Assembly: GCA_963682095.1 (NCBI GenBank)
Contig: OY821761.1
Span: 15,190,560-15,254,559 of the forward strand
Reading direction: 5' to 3'
Origin: Potentilla sterilis
Lineage: Eukaryota > Streptophyta > Magnoliopsida > Rosales > Rosaceae
Length of the DNA stretch: 64,000 nt
Below the pieces are notes generated by a model. The model was not told the origin of the DNA and made no database searches. It saw only the letters and a program-made list of their open reading frames with translations. Position numbers and translations under genes: made by a program. Shown one piece after another: positions 24,301 through 34,640 of the stretch (its first letter is position 1; each line of letters starts with the position of its first letter).

Positions 24301-25733
24301 CTATGTATGCATAAAGAAGCAATCGAACATTGCTCACTACTTAAAGATATTCGTGCCAACGTTTATCACCTTGAAACTCTTTGTGAAAATTAAAAAGATT
24401 TCTTATGTATCGCTTCTAATGAATGCACACAACTTATGAGTCAATATTGTGAATGTATTCCACGTATACTATGATTCGGATTCTTTGAATCGGTGACTCA
24501 TATAGACTCTAATATACATCGTCCGAAATTTTAGACATGTTTCAATGATCTATATATGCAAGAAAGCCATGAACATCATTTTTTTTTAGCAAAGAAGCTA
24601 TTGGGATTAAAGATTACCAAAAGAATATTTGGTAACGTCATGAGCAATGCTGAAGGCTTAAAGATAACATTAATGTCATCCAAGTCTTCCTTCAAGTCAA
24701 TGGAAGCACCTTCTATGCATTTAATACTACATATGATACCCCTCTCATGATCCTTCATTAGCTATGCTCATGATATAGAAATCTAATCTTTAGCAAAGTT
24801 TCGGAGTAACGCCCTCCTACGCTAAAAATAATGATACATAAGATGATAACCTTCATGCCCTATCATGATTCAATTTTTGAGACACAATAATTCTATGGTG
24901 ACCTATAATGGTTAAACTCAAGCCATAACACTTAGATGTTATGAAGCACCTTCACAATGAATGAAAAGTTGAGAAAAACCTAAAAATCCCAGTTTTCCAG
25001 CTACCGGACTCATTATTGGACGGACCAGTTCACATACTTTTAAGCCGGTTCTTAAGGTGAAATTTGGTCTACCAATTCCTAACATCTATGGCTACCTGCT
25101 CATAAAATTTCAAGGCCATTAGATACCTAGAAGGTGGTGAACCACTCGACACAAACGTTCACTGACCTCCGGTGACTGTTTCGGCTGATTCGATATATTT
25201 CCGGCTGGTTAGGGCAATGAGGCCGGTGGCGTTGAAATCCTAACACACGTGTCTATCAATTATTAAAATTTAGTAGCATTTCGTATCCCAGAACTTAGTG
25301 AAACGGTTCAGGAAGCATACATTTTATAACAGAATGCATCTTGTTAACAAATAAGTGTTAACGATGAATACCATTTATCATCCACATACTTTATGTGCCA
25401 TATAGCGCCACCAGAAGTGCCTAATACTGGGTTATTTGATTATAAATATCGTCTTTAAATAAGACATAAGCTTCCACCTATAGTCTGCTATATAAAAACC
25501 TTAACACCCGATCTCGTTTATGTCACTTTTTGATGAGTCAGTCTCCCCGTCGTTAGGGGGAGATAAGAACAAGTTTGTTCAAGTAGAACGACTTGGTATT
25601 GTCGTGGTTTGTCCACAATGTGCCTCATCATGTTCCCCAAAATCCGATGAATAAAAGTGACGAGATTTGATATACATGCTGCAAAGAGAAAACTATTGGT
25701 CTTTCAAGAAAAAGATCGGAATAGTACTCTTGT
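21392..25733 (+). pseudogene. Copia interior, left part (gag/pol remains)
   Basis: No long frame survives. The best coding trace is at 25537-25625, where FDESVSPSLGGDKNKFVQVE resembles the F...FPSLGG signature between integrase and reverse transcriptase in plant copia polyproteins. The gypsy element begins about 110 bp after it. Within this interior are near-palindromic GTGACGGAAATTGTCAC repeats (22595-22650) and a 650-bp GC-rich stretch with degenerate CCTCGGCTT repeats (23290-23940). The remainder is AT-rich and unrecognisable. The protein was a Gag-Pol polyprotein; no part appears functional. Confidence 0.55.
23290..23940 (+). repeat. GC-rich degenerate CCTCGGCTTCGGCCT-type repeats
   Basis: GC content rises sharply against AT-rich surroundings. 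Phrases such as CCTCGGCTTCGGCC, GCCTTGGC and GCTTCGGCCT recur irregularly. Short ORFs here on both strands are products of composition. Confidence 0.6.
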
Positions 25734-26188
25734 TGTTGACAGTAGCCGCAGAGAGGCTACAGCAGGCCCACAGACCCGCAGCAAGTGCACCAGGGCCCGG
25801 CCCAAGGCTCGGGACCGGATCACCAGCACCCGGCCTCGGGGTCCAGCACTCTATCCTGCCTCCAGAGACCCTGGGGCCGGGGGCGCCAGCCTGCCGAAGA
25901 GGGCATCAGAAGTTACAAACAGAAGGGAGCCAGTCCCACATCGAAGGGTGAGGCCAGCCCTCACCCCCAACCACCTATATAAGGGCCCCAACTACCCTCT
26001 TTAATAGGTAACTTATCTCTCTCCCTGCTTACATACGTGCCTTGGTTATATATATTCCAACTATACTAACTTAGGCATCGGATAGGAGAAGACCGACCCG
26101 CCCGGTATTCCCCTTAGTGAGCAGGATTGCAGGAGATCAAGTTGGATTCATCAAGTATCTACTAGGACCCCGGGTTTAGGCAGAAACA
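25734..26188 (+). repeat. LTR 1 (left outer LTR, plus orientation)
   Basis: 455 bp, TGTTGACAG...GGCAGAAACA, with a TATA-like CCTATATAAGGG near 25974-25985. It differs from the right outer LTR at roughly 20 positions by eye (about 4%), more than the inverted LTR does. After ATT the next bases (ACATTACTAC) do not continue as a primer-binding site, so the left internal junction is rearranged. Confidence 0.9.
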
Positions 26189-27010
26189 ATTACATTACTA
26201 CACATTTCCCTACTCACGAAGCTACTTCGGGAGCCCGGTGGCACGCCCTCCGGGTGCGGCACCGGTGATCTCTGACATTGGGAATGTAGCCGGGGTTGCG
26301 GTCTACCCGCCGGATGCCGGAAGTGGGACCCATGACACCGGTTGCACGGTCCACGAGGTCGTCGAACATGCTTGGCGGTGCACCATATATGCCACCAACA
26401 AGTCCCCCAAGTTCCCGAGTAAGAGTGCAATCTTACTTGGGGACTTGATCTGTCTTGCTCCTCCAAGCATAGGTGGTGACCGAGTCACCCCTACTACCTC
26501 CAGTCCCCCAATTCCCTAAGTAAGATTGGGCTCTTACCGAGGTTATCGCCTTTTGCCTCTGGATGATATGTACCTGATAAAACAAATAAGAATAAACCAG
26601 TGATCAGAATTTAAGCCACTTACAAGAATCAAGCACCGGGTTGTTATTCGTTACCGCTCGGTGATACGAATACTGCCCGGGGATACCAATGATATGCACA
26701 CAGATATCAATGGAACACATAAATCATGATCACGTATAGAATGAAGGCATGTGTAGCTTGAAGATGTCATGCATAGTCTTTCGATGGTGTTGGCTTAGCC
26801 GTTGGAATGCCCAAGAGCCGGGCGGACCTCGACCGAGCGTTCTGCCATATCGAGACGAGTCCCCCAAGTGAGATGTTGCTGGGTGGACCTCGACCGGGCG
26901 TTCTGCCATATCGAGACGAGTCCCCCAGTGAAATGCCATGAAGATCCGGCCAGCCACACATGAAAGACTATGCAATGCACCACAAATCTAAAAATTACCG
27001 ATGCAGCAGG
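26189..27010 (-). repeat. Rearranged block with a minus-oriented 3' untranslated segment
   Basis: The stretch at 26400-26550 is a diverged, minus-oriented relative of 28604-28780 and 34740-34907, including the tract that normally precedes the LTR (AACTTGGGGGACT). The sequence that follows it in minus orientation (26399 down to 26189, starting TGTTGGTGGC) is not the 455-bp LTR. Two copies of the CTGCCATATCGAGACGAG motif lie at about 26840-26925. No gene recognised. Confidence 0.55.
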
Positions 27011-28126
27011 TAATCATGCACATTCATTATCATGCGGGAAAACCATTCACATGCTTGCCAAATATATAGCACAGTACTCGCATAAAGGTGGAGTAAAAAT
27101 AATTGTAAGAATTAAAGAACTTAGCTTTGCTGGAAGCTGCTGCAGGTTGATTTGTTGTTTGGAGCAGTGGGTGCCCAGAGAAGATTTCTGGGTGTCCAAG
27201 CTGCTGAAAACTGACCAGTTGGAATGGCCCAGGGTTGTTGGAAGCTGCCCAAACCCGGATTGCTGCTGAAGACCCGGATTGTTGCTGGATGGACCCGGTC
27301 CAGCCCAACTGCTGCCCCTGCTGACCGGTTGACCGGGACACTTTTTGAATTTCCCTTCCCGCCATTTCTCTCTTCCTCTGCTTCTCTGGCTTCTCGCATC
27401 TCGGCCGGGCTCTCTCCCGCTCGGGGACTCTCTCGGCCGGCATCACCGCTCGACCGGTACCCTCCTCGGCCGGCACCTCCGCTCGGCCGGCATCCTCCTC
27501 GGCCGGTGGCTCTCGTCCGGTGCACTCCTTCTCGGCCGGTACCCCTTCTCCCGGTATCCTCCCTCTCGGCATCTCCGCTCGGCCGGTGGCCCACTCGGCC
27601 GGAGGCTCTCCCTCGTCCGGGGTTCGTTCCATGCCCGGAGACGAGCTGCAACGGAACCGGATCGGACGCTGTTGGAAGTCGCTGCACCGGGGACGAGCCG
27701 CACCTTAGGACGAAGCCGGGCCTGCTGCACCGGACCTGCCGCACCGGAAGACGAAGCCGGGTCGGACGGAGACTGCACCGGACCTGCTGCACAGAGCCTC
27801 GCGCGAGAACCACGCCAGGCTGGGCTGCATGCCGGGAGGCTCGCTGGGCGGGAGAAGCTGGCCGGGAGAAATAATTGGCGCCCAAGTCCGGCCGTACCAC
27901 ACCGGAGCCTCGCGCGCGAAGTGTTCCGGGGTTGACCGAGCAGGCCTGGTCCTGTTGACCGGGCTGACTTGCCAACCGGGCCGGGCTGCCAACTTGAACT
28001 GGGCTGCAGCAGGGGTTTTTTTTTTTTTTTTTCTTCTTCTTCTTCTTCTTCTTCTCGACGGAATAAATAAGAGCACAACTAACCGATCTCTACCCGCCGG
28101 TAGAGCAACACAACTTTTTGAACTGA
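27011..28126 (-). other. GC-rich leader-like region with CGGCCGG repeats
   Basis: In minus orientation this follows the primer-binding site of the inverted LTR, the place of the 5' leader and gag. It has a (GAA)n tract followed by about 16 A (28015-28057), then GC-rich sequence dense in CGGCCGG. Long frames exist on both strands, such as a 200-aa and a 284-aa frame on the minus strand, but they are Glu/Arg/Pro-rich, overlap one another and match no gag domain I know. I do not call a gene. Confidence 0.4.
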
Positions 28127-28144
28127 TTCCCACAGACGGCGCCA
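28127..28144 (-). other. Primer-binding-site-like sequence next to the inverted LTR
   Basis: On the minus strand, TGGCGCCGTCTGTGGGAA lies 2 bp after the end of the inverted LTR. TGGCGCCGT matches the start of the plant tRNA-Asp 3'-end complement, and this longer form is common after 5' LTRs of plant gypsy elements of the Tat type. It is the only such site seen in the element. Confidence 0.65.
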
Positions 28145-28146
28145 AT

Positions 28147-28603
28147 TGTTTCTGCCTAAACTCGGGGGTCTAGTAGATACTCGGTGAATCCAACTCGATC
28201 TCCTGCAATCCTGCTCACTAAGGGGAATACCGGGCGGGCCGGTCTTCTCCTCTCCGATGCCTAAGTTAGTATAGTTGGAATATATATAACCAAGGCACGT
28301 ATGTAAGCAGGAAGAGAGAGATAAGTTACCTATTAAAGAGGGTAGTTGGGGCCCTTATATAGGTGGTTGGGGGTGAGGGCTGGCCTCACCCTTCGATGTG
28401 GGACTGGCTCCCTTCTGTTTGTACCTTCTGGTGCCCTCTTTGGTAGGCTGGCGCCCCCGGCCCCAGGGTCCCTGGAGGCAGGATAGAGTGCTAGGCCCCG
28501 AGGCCGGGTGCTGGTGATCCGGTCCCGACCCTTGGGCCGGGCCCTTGTGCACTTGCTGCGGGTCTGTGGGCCTGCTGTAGCCTCTCTGCGGCTACTGTCA
28601 ACA
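28147..28603 (-). repeat. LTR 2 (inner, inverted)
   Basis: 457 bp, minus orientation. It has a primer-site side at 28127-28144 and a purine-tract side at 28604-28617, so it is flanked by interior sequence on both sides. By eye it differs from LTR 3 at about 11 positions, including a 2-bp insertion, so it is closer to LTR 3 than LTR 1 is. Confidence 0.9.
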
Positions 28604-28780
28604 AGTCCCCCAAGTTCCCGGTCAAGTGCAATCTTGAATGGGGACTTAAATCTGTCTTGCTCTTGCCCTGCAGACCCGCAGGGTTACCAACCTACTGGTG
28701 CCCAGTCCCCCAAGTCCGCGTTAAAGATTGGGCGTGACCGAGGTGAGTACTTGTTGCTGACGGTAAGTAAAAGTTTATAA
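28604..28780 (-). repeat. Left-arm 3' untranslated block and polypurine tract, inverted
   Basis: The reverse complement matches 34740-34907 at roughly 90% or better by eye, ending in GGGAACTTGGGGGACT immediately before the LTR. It sets the left arm of the palindrome. Confidence 0.85.
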
Positions 28781-28805
28781 GTACGTTTGTAATATAGATA
28801 GTACT

Positions 28806-29420
28806 GGACCTCGTCCGGGCGTTCTGCCATATCGGTGCGAGGCGGAGTTCACGGGAGCTCGACCGGGCGTCCTGCCATATCGAGACGAGTCCCGGATGAA
28901 CTTGCAGACTGGACCTCGCCCGGGCGTTCTGCCATATCGGTGCGAGGCGGAGTTTACGGGAGCTCGACCGGGCGTCCTGCCATATCGAGACGAGTCCCGG
29001 ATGAACTTGCAGACTGGACCTCGCCCGGGCGTTCTGCCATATCGGTGCGAGGCGGAGTTCACGGGAGCTCGACCGGGCTTCCTGCCATATCGAGACGAGT
29101 CCCGGATGAACTTACAGACTGGATCTCGCCCGGGCGTTCTGCCATATCGGTGCGAGGCGGAGTTCACGGGAGCTCGACCGGGCGTCCTGCCATATCGAGA
29201 CGAGTCCCGGATGAACTTGTAGACTGGACCTCGCCCGGACGTTCTGCCATATCGGTGTGAGGCGGAGTTCACGGGAGCTCGACCGGGCGTCCTGCCATAT
29301 CGAGACGAGTCCCGGATGAACTTGCAGACTGGACCTCGCCCGGGCGTTCTGCCATATCGGTGCGAGGCGGAGTTCACGGGAGCTCGACCGGGCGTCCTGC
29401 CATATCGAGACGAGTCCCGG
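28806..29420 (-). repeat. Six-unit 105-bp tandem array
   Basis: GGA(C/T)CTCG starts at 28806, 28911, 29016, 29121, 29226 and 29331, exactly 105 bp apart. Each unit holds two half-motifs, GTTCTGCCATATCGGTGCGAG and GTCCTGCCATATCGAGACGAG. Units are nearly identical, which indicates recent homogenisation or slippage. Because 105 is divisible by 3, repetitive ORFs appear on both strands; they are not treated as genes. Confidence 0.95.
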
Positions 29421-30160
29421 AGATGCTAGCCTGCGGGAGGGCCTGTTGGTGCGTGGACTAGGCCAACAGGTACCCCGGAGAGTGTTACGGCCGTACCAAG
29501 GCATCGGTTAACACTTGCTAGTTCTTCTCAGCTTTTGTTGGTTAAGCGTTGAGGTAATGTGCAGGTTTGTTAGCCTGCGGGGAGACTTGTTCTGTGTTAG
29601 AGAAACAATCTGCCCAGTGGAGTGGCGTTGAGATAACGAGTCTCGCCATGTATCCCCAAATGTATCACAGTTCAGTGTGATGCAGGGTTTTTATCCTGCT
29701 GGACAAGAGTACATGGGTTAGATGTAAGCTCGCTCGGGTTTATAAAGCCCATGCGTTTAGAAGCCTTTGTTGTTGGCTCGTTCCTGCTCGTAGGCGAAGG
29801 AAGGTGACAACCGGTAGAATGCCTTGGAGTGGGTTAAATGTCCCAGGGCCGGTGGAATGTCATAGTGCTGGGCGGATCTCGACCGGGCGACATGCCATAT
29901 CGAGACGAGTCCCCCAGTGATATGCAACGAAGATGGTGCTAGAAGGAGGGTTCATACCTGGATAGATGCTCTCGAAGCGGTTGGAAAAATCACAAGCGGT
30001 GAGAGGTCTTCAAGATATACAATGAAGAAGCCATGCAGCCGGTTGAATGATCATACTCGTGAACCGCCATGGTGCCGGATTGACTCGGAGTTGACTTTCT
30101 GGGGGAACGAGGGGAGTGGACGCCTCGTTGTGCGCTCCTATCTCCCTAAATGCCGCTGGT
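29421..30160 (-). other. Left arm spacer with motif copy and plant-like leader
   Basis: Contains sequence inverted relative to the right arm: the segment near 29680-29760 matches 33740-33810 and 34000-34060 in reverse, and 29930-30080 matches 33000-33350 in reverse. One copy of the CTCGATATGGCA motif lies at about 29880-29915. No ORF is recognised. Confidence 0.6.
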
Positions 30161-30429
30161 AAGTGGGACAGGTGGCGGACATGCGACGAGGGGGAGAGCC
30201 CATCAGTCCCATCAGTTATGATGGATGGGATCCCTTATCCACGCCGGGACACGTGTCGAGAGGGAGCGGTCTGAGATGGAGGGAATCCACGGCTGGGGTT
30301 GCCTTGCTTTTCTTGTTGCCCTATTTATTGTCCACTCTGCTCACCTCCTACCACACTTTGCCTAAACCTTTTGCCTTCTGCTCTCCTCGTCCGCCTTGCT
30401 GCAGATCTGAATTATTGTGTGTTAGGATT

Positions 30430-31518
30430 ATGGCGTCTGGGAGATCTGCGCATTATGGCGGCGCAAGCCGCGGGCCCAGAAGGCACGAGCTGCTGGATGG
30501 TGACAGAGTGATTCTCTGTGATGAGCCAGTCAGAAGCATGGATGAAAGAGAGATTAGGGAGTTTCGGGCGAAGTGGGACATCGATTCTTCTGTTAAACTT
30601 CGAGGCCTGCGTCCCGGGGAACTGGCCTGTAACCCGGAACCGGGCTGGGTTGCTGTTTTCAACGATCAATTCCGACACGGACTATCGCTGCCGCTGCCGG
30701 GATTTGTTCAGTACATGCTGAGCTCACTAAATCTTTCCCCGGCCCAGCTTCCGAGCAATCAGTGGAGGCAGCTGCTTGGGCTTGGGTGCCTGTTTAGCCT
30801 GAGCCATATGGACTGGCCCACGGTTAATGAATTTCGGGCGCTGTACAAGATTTCTTACTGCAGAAAAGCCCAGTGCAGCGGTTGTGTGAATTTTGTCGCG
30901 CGGGACTATGGTGCTGCCATCACGCATCTGCCGTCATCTGTTTCAGATGTCTGGAGGAGGTCGGTGGTGCTGGCCGGTGGCAGGTGGCAGCGTAACTGGA
31001 GGGGCTATCAGGTCCCCGGGGCATACCAACCGATCGGGGACCAGTCGTGGCAGTTGGAGGACTTGGAGAAGCAACGAATATTCCGGTTGTTCTATGGCTG
31101 GGACCATCTGAGTCGGAGCTCCTACAATTTCATCCGATGGAACGTGCTGGAGATATGCGAGATGGGGAGAAAACCTGGTAAGGTGTCTTGCACTTTGCTT
31201 TTGCATGGTTGCTTGTGTTCTGACCACCCGACCTATCGGCTTGCAGCTAATGCCCCCCGGCTCGCGCTTAAATTTGAGGAGACTATCGAACCGGATGAGG
31301 AGCTTGTAGCCTCGAGATTGATGGAGACGGGGGAGACGGCCGCAAAGACCGTGATTGATACGGCTACCCAGAAACGCAGGGAGCATGACAGGCCGGTGCC
31401 GCTCGTGTTTCCGGACGCTCACTATGGAAGGCGACCGAGCGGTGAGAATAACTCCCCACTCTTTATTCGGGAAGGGCGGTCTGTGGGGTTATCTGGTTCA
31501 GAAATTTGGCACTTGTAG
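30430..31518 (+). CDS. Transposase_28 (PF04195, putative gypsy-type) protein, left copy, C-terminus truncated
   Basis: The frame is open from 30163, but ATG at 30430 (MASGRSAH) is the likelier start since upstream residues look like translated leader. The 362-aa product has RVILCDEPVRSMDEREIREF, ELACNPEPGWVAVFNDQFRHG, then LSLPLPGFVQYMLSSLNLSP and QLPSNQWRQLLGLGCLFSL, the hydrophobic core typical of the family, followed by NEFRALYKISYC. It is antisense to the LTR orientation of its arm, as for the extra antisense ORFs of Tat-lineage elements. The function is unknown; despite the Pfam name, no transposase activity is established. The last residues come from the rearranged centre, so the natural C-terminus is lost. 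An intron near 31180 is possible (AAACCTGGTAAGGTG). Confidence 0.65.
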   Translation: MASGRSAHYGGASRGPRRHELLDGDRVILCDEPVRSMDEREIREFRAKWDIDSSVKLRGLRPGELACNPEPGWVAVFNDQFRHGLSLPLPGFVQYMLSSLNLSPAQLPSNQWRQLLGLGCLFSLSHMDWPTVNEFRALYKISYCRKAQCSGCVNFVARDYGAAITHLPSSVSDVWRRSVVLAGGRWQRNWRGYQVPGAYQPIGDQSWQLEDLEKQRIFRLFYGWDHLSRSSYNFIRWNVLEICEMGRKPGKVSCTLLLHGCLCSDHPTYRLAANAPRLALKFEETIEPDEELVASRLMETGETAAKTVIDTATQKRREHDRPVPLVFPDAHYGRRPSGENNSPLFIREGRSVGLSGSEIWHL

Positions 31519-32255
31519 CGCACTGAGCATGTACTGAGCATGTACTGCACGAAATTTGGCAGCGGCGAGCCTTGTCACCTCAGCGGCGGGCGACACTTGT
31601 AGCGCACTGAGCATGTACTGCACGAAATTTGGCAGCGGGAGCGAGAGTCCATGCCGGAACTGATCCTGGTGCGCGGCAACCCACCCTGCTTCCGGGTTGC
31701 AGGCCGACCCTCCAGGATTCAGGGGCCGCAGCAGAACGTCATCCGGGATACCCCATGTTTCCCGGAGCGCTGCAATCTCTCCAGGAGTCATGCTACCCTC
31801 AGGCTCATCGCACACCACAGCACCCCTCCCTCTGCTAATGGTGTAGCTCACGACCGGAGCATCTGCAAGGCGCACCCCGTGCGGTATTTCAGTATCCGAG
31901 GATTCAGCCCCGGAAGACGAAGAAGAGGACGGAGTCGAAACCCTGCTCCCGGAGCAGTCAGCGGCTTCGGACACCCGAGATTCCGAACCGAGCCAGTCCT
32001 CCAGTCCTTCGCTGGTCTTCCTCGACCACTTACGAAGGCACCCTGCCTACTCGTCTCCTTCACATGGAGACCCCCTACAGTCGGGGACACCCCCTGGTGT
32101 GAGCGCTCGGCGACTTGCGGACATCCGAACCCCTGCCTACTCGACTCCTCTCCACGGAGCTCCTCCTCTGAGGACACCCCCTGGTGTGAGTCATCGTCCT
32201 CGATAGGACCCCTGCCAGCCGATTCGGAAGCCCGGTCAGAACCTGAAGATGACAT
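31498..32255 (-). pseudogene. Transposase_28-like protein, right copy, frameshifted and truncated
   Basis: Mirror partner of the left ORF. The start at 32255 (MSSSGSDRASESAGRG) gives a Ser/Glu-rich N-terminus with repeated QGVS segments. The frame changes near 31980 and continues as ADCSGSRVSTPSSSSSSGAE, then VVCDEPEGSMTPGEIAALRE, DQFRHGLSLPLPNFVQYMLS, before running into the rearranged centre, where YMLSALQV is repeated. Compared with the left copy it is only about 60% identical by eye over the shared core, far less than the arm ends, so the two arms derive from different element lineages. A plain duplication-inversion of one element would not give this. Confidence 0.6.
31500..31645. repeat. 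Palindrome centre with short direct duplications
   Basis: CACTTGTAGCGCACTGAGCA, CATGTACTGCACGAAATTTGG and GAAATTTGGCA recur two to three times in 145 bp. The phrase CGGCGAGCCTTGTCACCTCA also occurs here and again at 33829 and 34089. The patchwork suggests several template jumps or end-joining events at the junction. Confidence 0.75.
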
Positions 32256-32930
32256 CTTAACCTAGGGGAAGAAACAAAACCCTAGCGCTCGTCAGCAACA
32301 GGCTACAACAGCGCCTTCTACGGCCTCTCCCCAAGTTCGCCGCAGAGCAGTTCCGTCAGCGACAGAGAACCCTCCCCCCCGCCGCAAAATAACAAAACCA
32401 ACACAAGAACAACACCGGGGCAAAGAAATCAACAAACTTACCGATTAGTATGCTCAACCGAGGACAATCCGCCCTGTGAAAGCAGCGAGCAATGGTAGGA
32501 AGAGAGTAGGGAGCACTCAAGAAAACGGATCTCGTGGGGCAAAAGGGCTCAGAGTGGTCGCCAGATTCCTCTCTTTCTCTTAGTTTCTCCAAAGCAAGTA
32601 GCAACAGCAGAAAGAAGAGCAGAGGAGGCCTTTTTATAGAGGGAACCGATGCCCTAGGCAATGGAAATCCCGCCAAACACGCAAACAGGACAACTCAAAC
32701 GCCTGCGAATCCAGGCCCTTCATCTCAAGACCGCCCCCCGCTGGCACGTGTCCCAGCATTGGTAAACTGCCCATTCCATCATAACTGACGGGACTGACTC
32801 CCTCCTTAAATGCATGTCAGCCACTTGTTCCACACGCTGGCGACAGGAAGGTAGGAGCGGGAATCAAGGAGTCAGGCCCTCCCACTTCCCCAAATTCCAC
32901 GGTTGCACGCCACCTTTGCTGCAAGATTAA
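32256..32930 (-). other. Leader side of the right antisense ORF, no further gene
   Basis: Sequence upstream of the minus-strand ORF with a CCTTTTTATAGAGGG segment near 32629-32643 that, read on the minus strand, looks like a TATA box (CTCTATAAAAAGG). It may be the ORF's promoter. The minus frame at 32356-32676 is unrecognised. Confidence 0.4.
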
Positions 32931-33360
32931 CCGGTCATGATTTCTCAACCGGCTTGAAGACCTCTCACCGGTTGTGATTTTCCAACCGCTTGGAGAGCAC
33001 CCATCCGGGTACGAGCCATCCGCCCGGCACCATGGCAGTTCTCGGTTATGATCATTCAACCGACTGCATGGCTTCTTCGCTGCATATCTCGAAGACCTTT
33101 CACCGGTTATGATCATCCAACCGCTTGGAGAGCACACATCCGGGTATGAGCAATAGGGGACCCGTCTCGATATGGCATGTCGCCCGGTCGAGGTCCGCCT
33201 GGTCCGTAGCAGTTCGCGGTTATGATCATTCAACCGACTGCATGGCTTCTTCGCTGCATATCTCGAAGACCTCTCACCGGTTATGATTTTCCAACCGCTT
33301 CGAGAGCATCTATCTGGGTATGAACCCTCCTGGCATCATCTTCGTTGCATATCACTGGGG
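32930..33360 (+). repeat. Tandem block of CACCGGTTATGAT / CCAACCGCTT repeats
   Basis: Segments with CACCGGTT(A/G)TGAT, CAACCGCTT(G/C)GAGAGCA and GGCTTCTTCGCTGCATATCT recur at about 32967, 33101 and 33277. Inverted relatives occur in the left arm near 29960-30080. Confidence 0.75.
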
Positions 33361-34510
33361 GACTCGTCTCGATATGGCATGTCGCCCGGTCGAGTTCCGC
33401 CCGGTCCGTAGCAGTTCGCGGTTAGGTATCATTCAACCGGCTGCACACCACCCTGCTGGAGACCTCGTCTCGATATGGCAGAACGCCCGGTCGAGGTCCA
33501 TCCAGTTGCATCTCTCTTGGGGGACTCGTCTCGATATGGCAGAACGCCCGGTCAAGATCCGCCCACCGGTTACGACGCATCCAACCGGCTCGAGAGCATA
33601 TTCCGGGAATAGGATCCACCTGGCCCTGTGGCATTTCACTGGGGGACTCGTCTCGATATGGCAGGACGCCCGGTCGAGTTCCACCCAGTATCATGGCTGA
33701 CCTCGGTCATGAGAACATTCGACCGGCTTGGGCTTTATACACCCGGGTGAGTTTACATCTAACCCATGTACACTTGTCCAGCAGGATAAAAACCCTGCAT
33801 CGCACCAGCTGCGGCAAACGGGGGCTGCACGGCGAGCCTTGTCACCTCAACGCCACCCCCCTACCGGGAACATAATTCACCCGGCCCCATGGCATTTCAC
33901 TGGGGAACTCGTCTCGATATGGCAGGACGCCCGGTCGAGTTCCGCCCGGTACCATGGCTGACCCCGGTCGAGACCATTCGACCGGCGGGTTTTATACACC
34001 CGGGCGAGTTTGCATCTAACCCATGTACGCTTGTCCAGCAGGATAAAAACCCGGCATCGCATTGAAAGGCGATCAACATGGGGCTACACGGCGAGCCTTG
34101 TCACCTCAATGCCACCCCCCTTACCTCAACACTTATTCAACACAAGCTGAGAAGAACTAGCAAGTGTTCACCGGTGCTTCAAACAGCCCGCAACACCGGG
34201 GTAATCTCCCTGCAACCTAGCAATGGGGAACTCGTCTCGATATGGCAGAACGCCCGGTCGAGTTCCCATACTCCTGGACTCGTCTCGATATGGCAGAACG
34301 CCCGGTCGAGGTCCAGTACTGAAGTTCACCTGGGACCCGTCTCGATATGGCAGAACGCCCGGTCGAGGTCCCAGGAACTTCACCCCGTCCGTTTCGGCAG
34401 ATCGCCCGGTAGAGGCTCAGTGAACTCCGCTCCGTTTCGATTTGGCAAATCGCCCAGTTGTGACCCAGTGAAGCTCCGCCTCGTACCGATAGGGCAGAGT
34501 GCCCGGCCGA
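33150..34510 (+). repeat. Dispersed CTCGTCTCGATATGGCA motif copies, right arm
   Basis: At least ten copies of a roughly 40-bp unit with core GACTCGTCTCGATATGGCA and GCCCGGTCGAG, all in plus orientation, irregularly spaced from 33154 to about 34345, with three more diverged copies to 34505. In the left arm the same motif is always reversed. A 250-bp segment with CATCTAACCCATGTAC(A/G)CTTG and CCAGCAGGATAAAAACCC is duplicated at 33725-33820 and 33975-34060. Confidence 0.85.
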
Positions 34511-34514
34511 AATT

Positions 34515-34640
34515 CCGTGCACATTTCTTGCATGGCGGATTTCAACGCCTCATTATCATCCCATGCACAAATCTCTCGCATGGCGGATTTCAACGCCTCA
34601 TTATCATTCCATGCACACATCTATTGCATGGCATCATGGC
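34515..34640 (+). repeat. 49-bp tandem duplication
   Basis: GCATGGCGGATTTCAACGCC followed by TCATTATCAT and CCATGCACA occurs twice, starting near 34530 and 34578. Not coding. Confidence 0.8.

Noticed and set aside
27121..27975. 284-aa minus-strand and 216-aa plus-strand frames in GC-rich sequence
   Set aside because: Mutually overlapping, low-complexity Arg/Gly/Pro/Glu composition and no gag or other domain recognised.
28775..29504. Long repetitive ORFs on both strands over the 105-bp array
   Set aside because: The period is divisible by 3 and free of stops in several frames, so the frames are by-products of the repeat.
30163..30429. N-terminal extension with a hydrophobic signal-like segment on the left Transposase_28 ORF
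   Set aside because: The mirror copy has no counterpart, the region looks like transcribed leader, and ATG 30430 is followed at once by family-like sequence.
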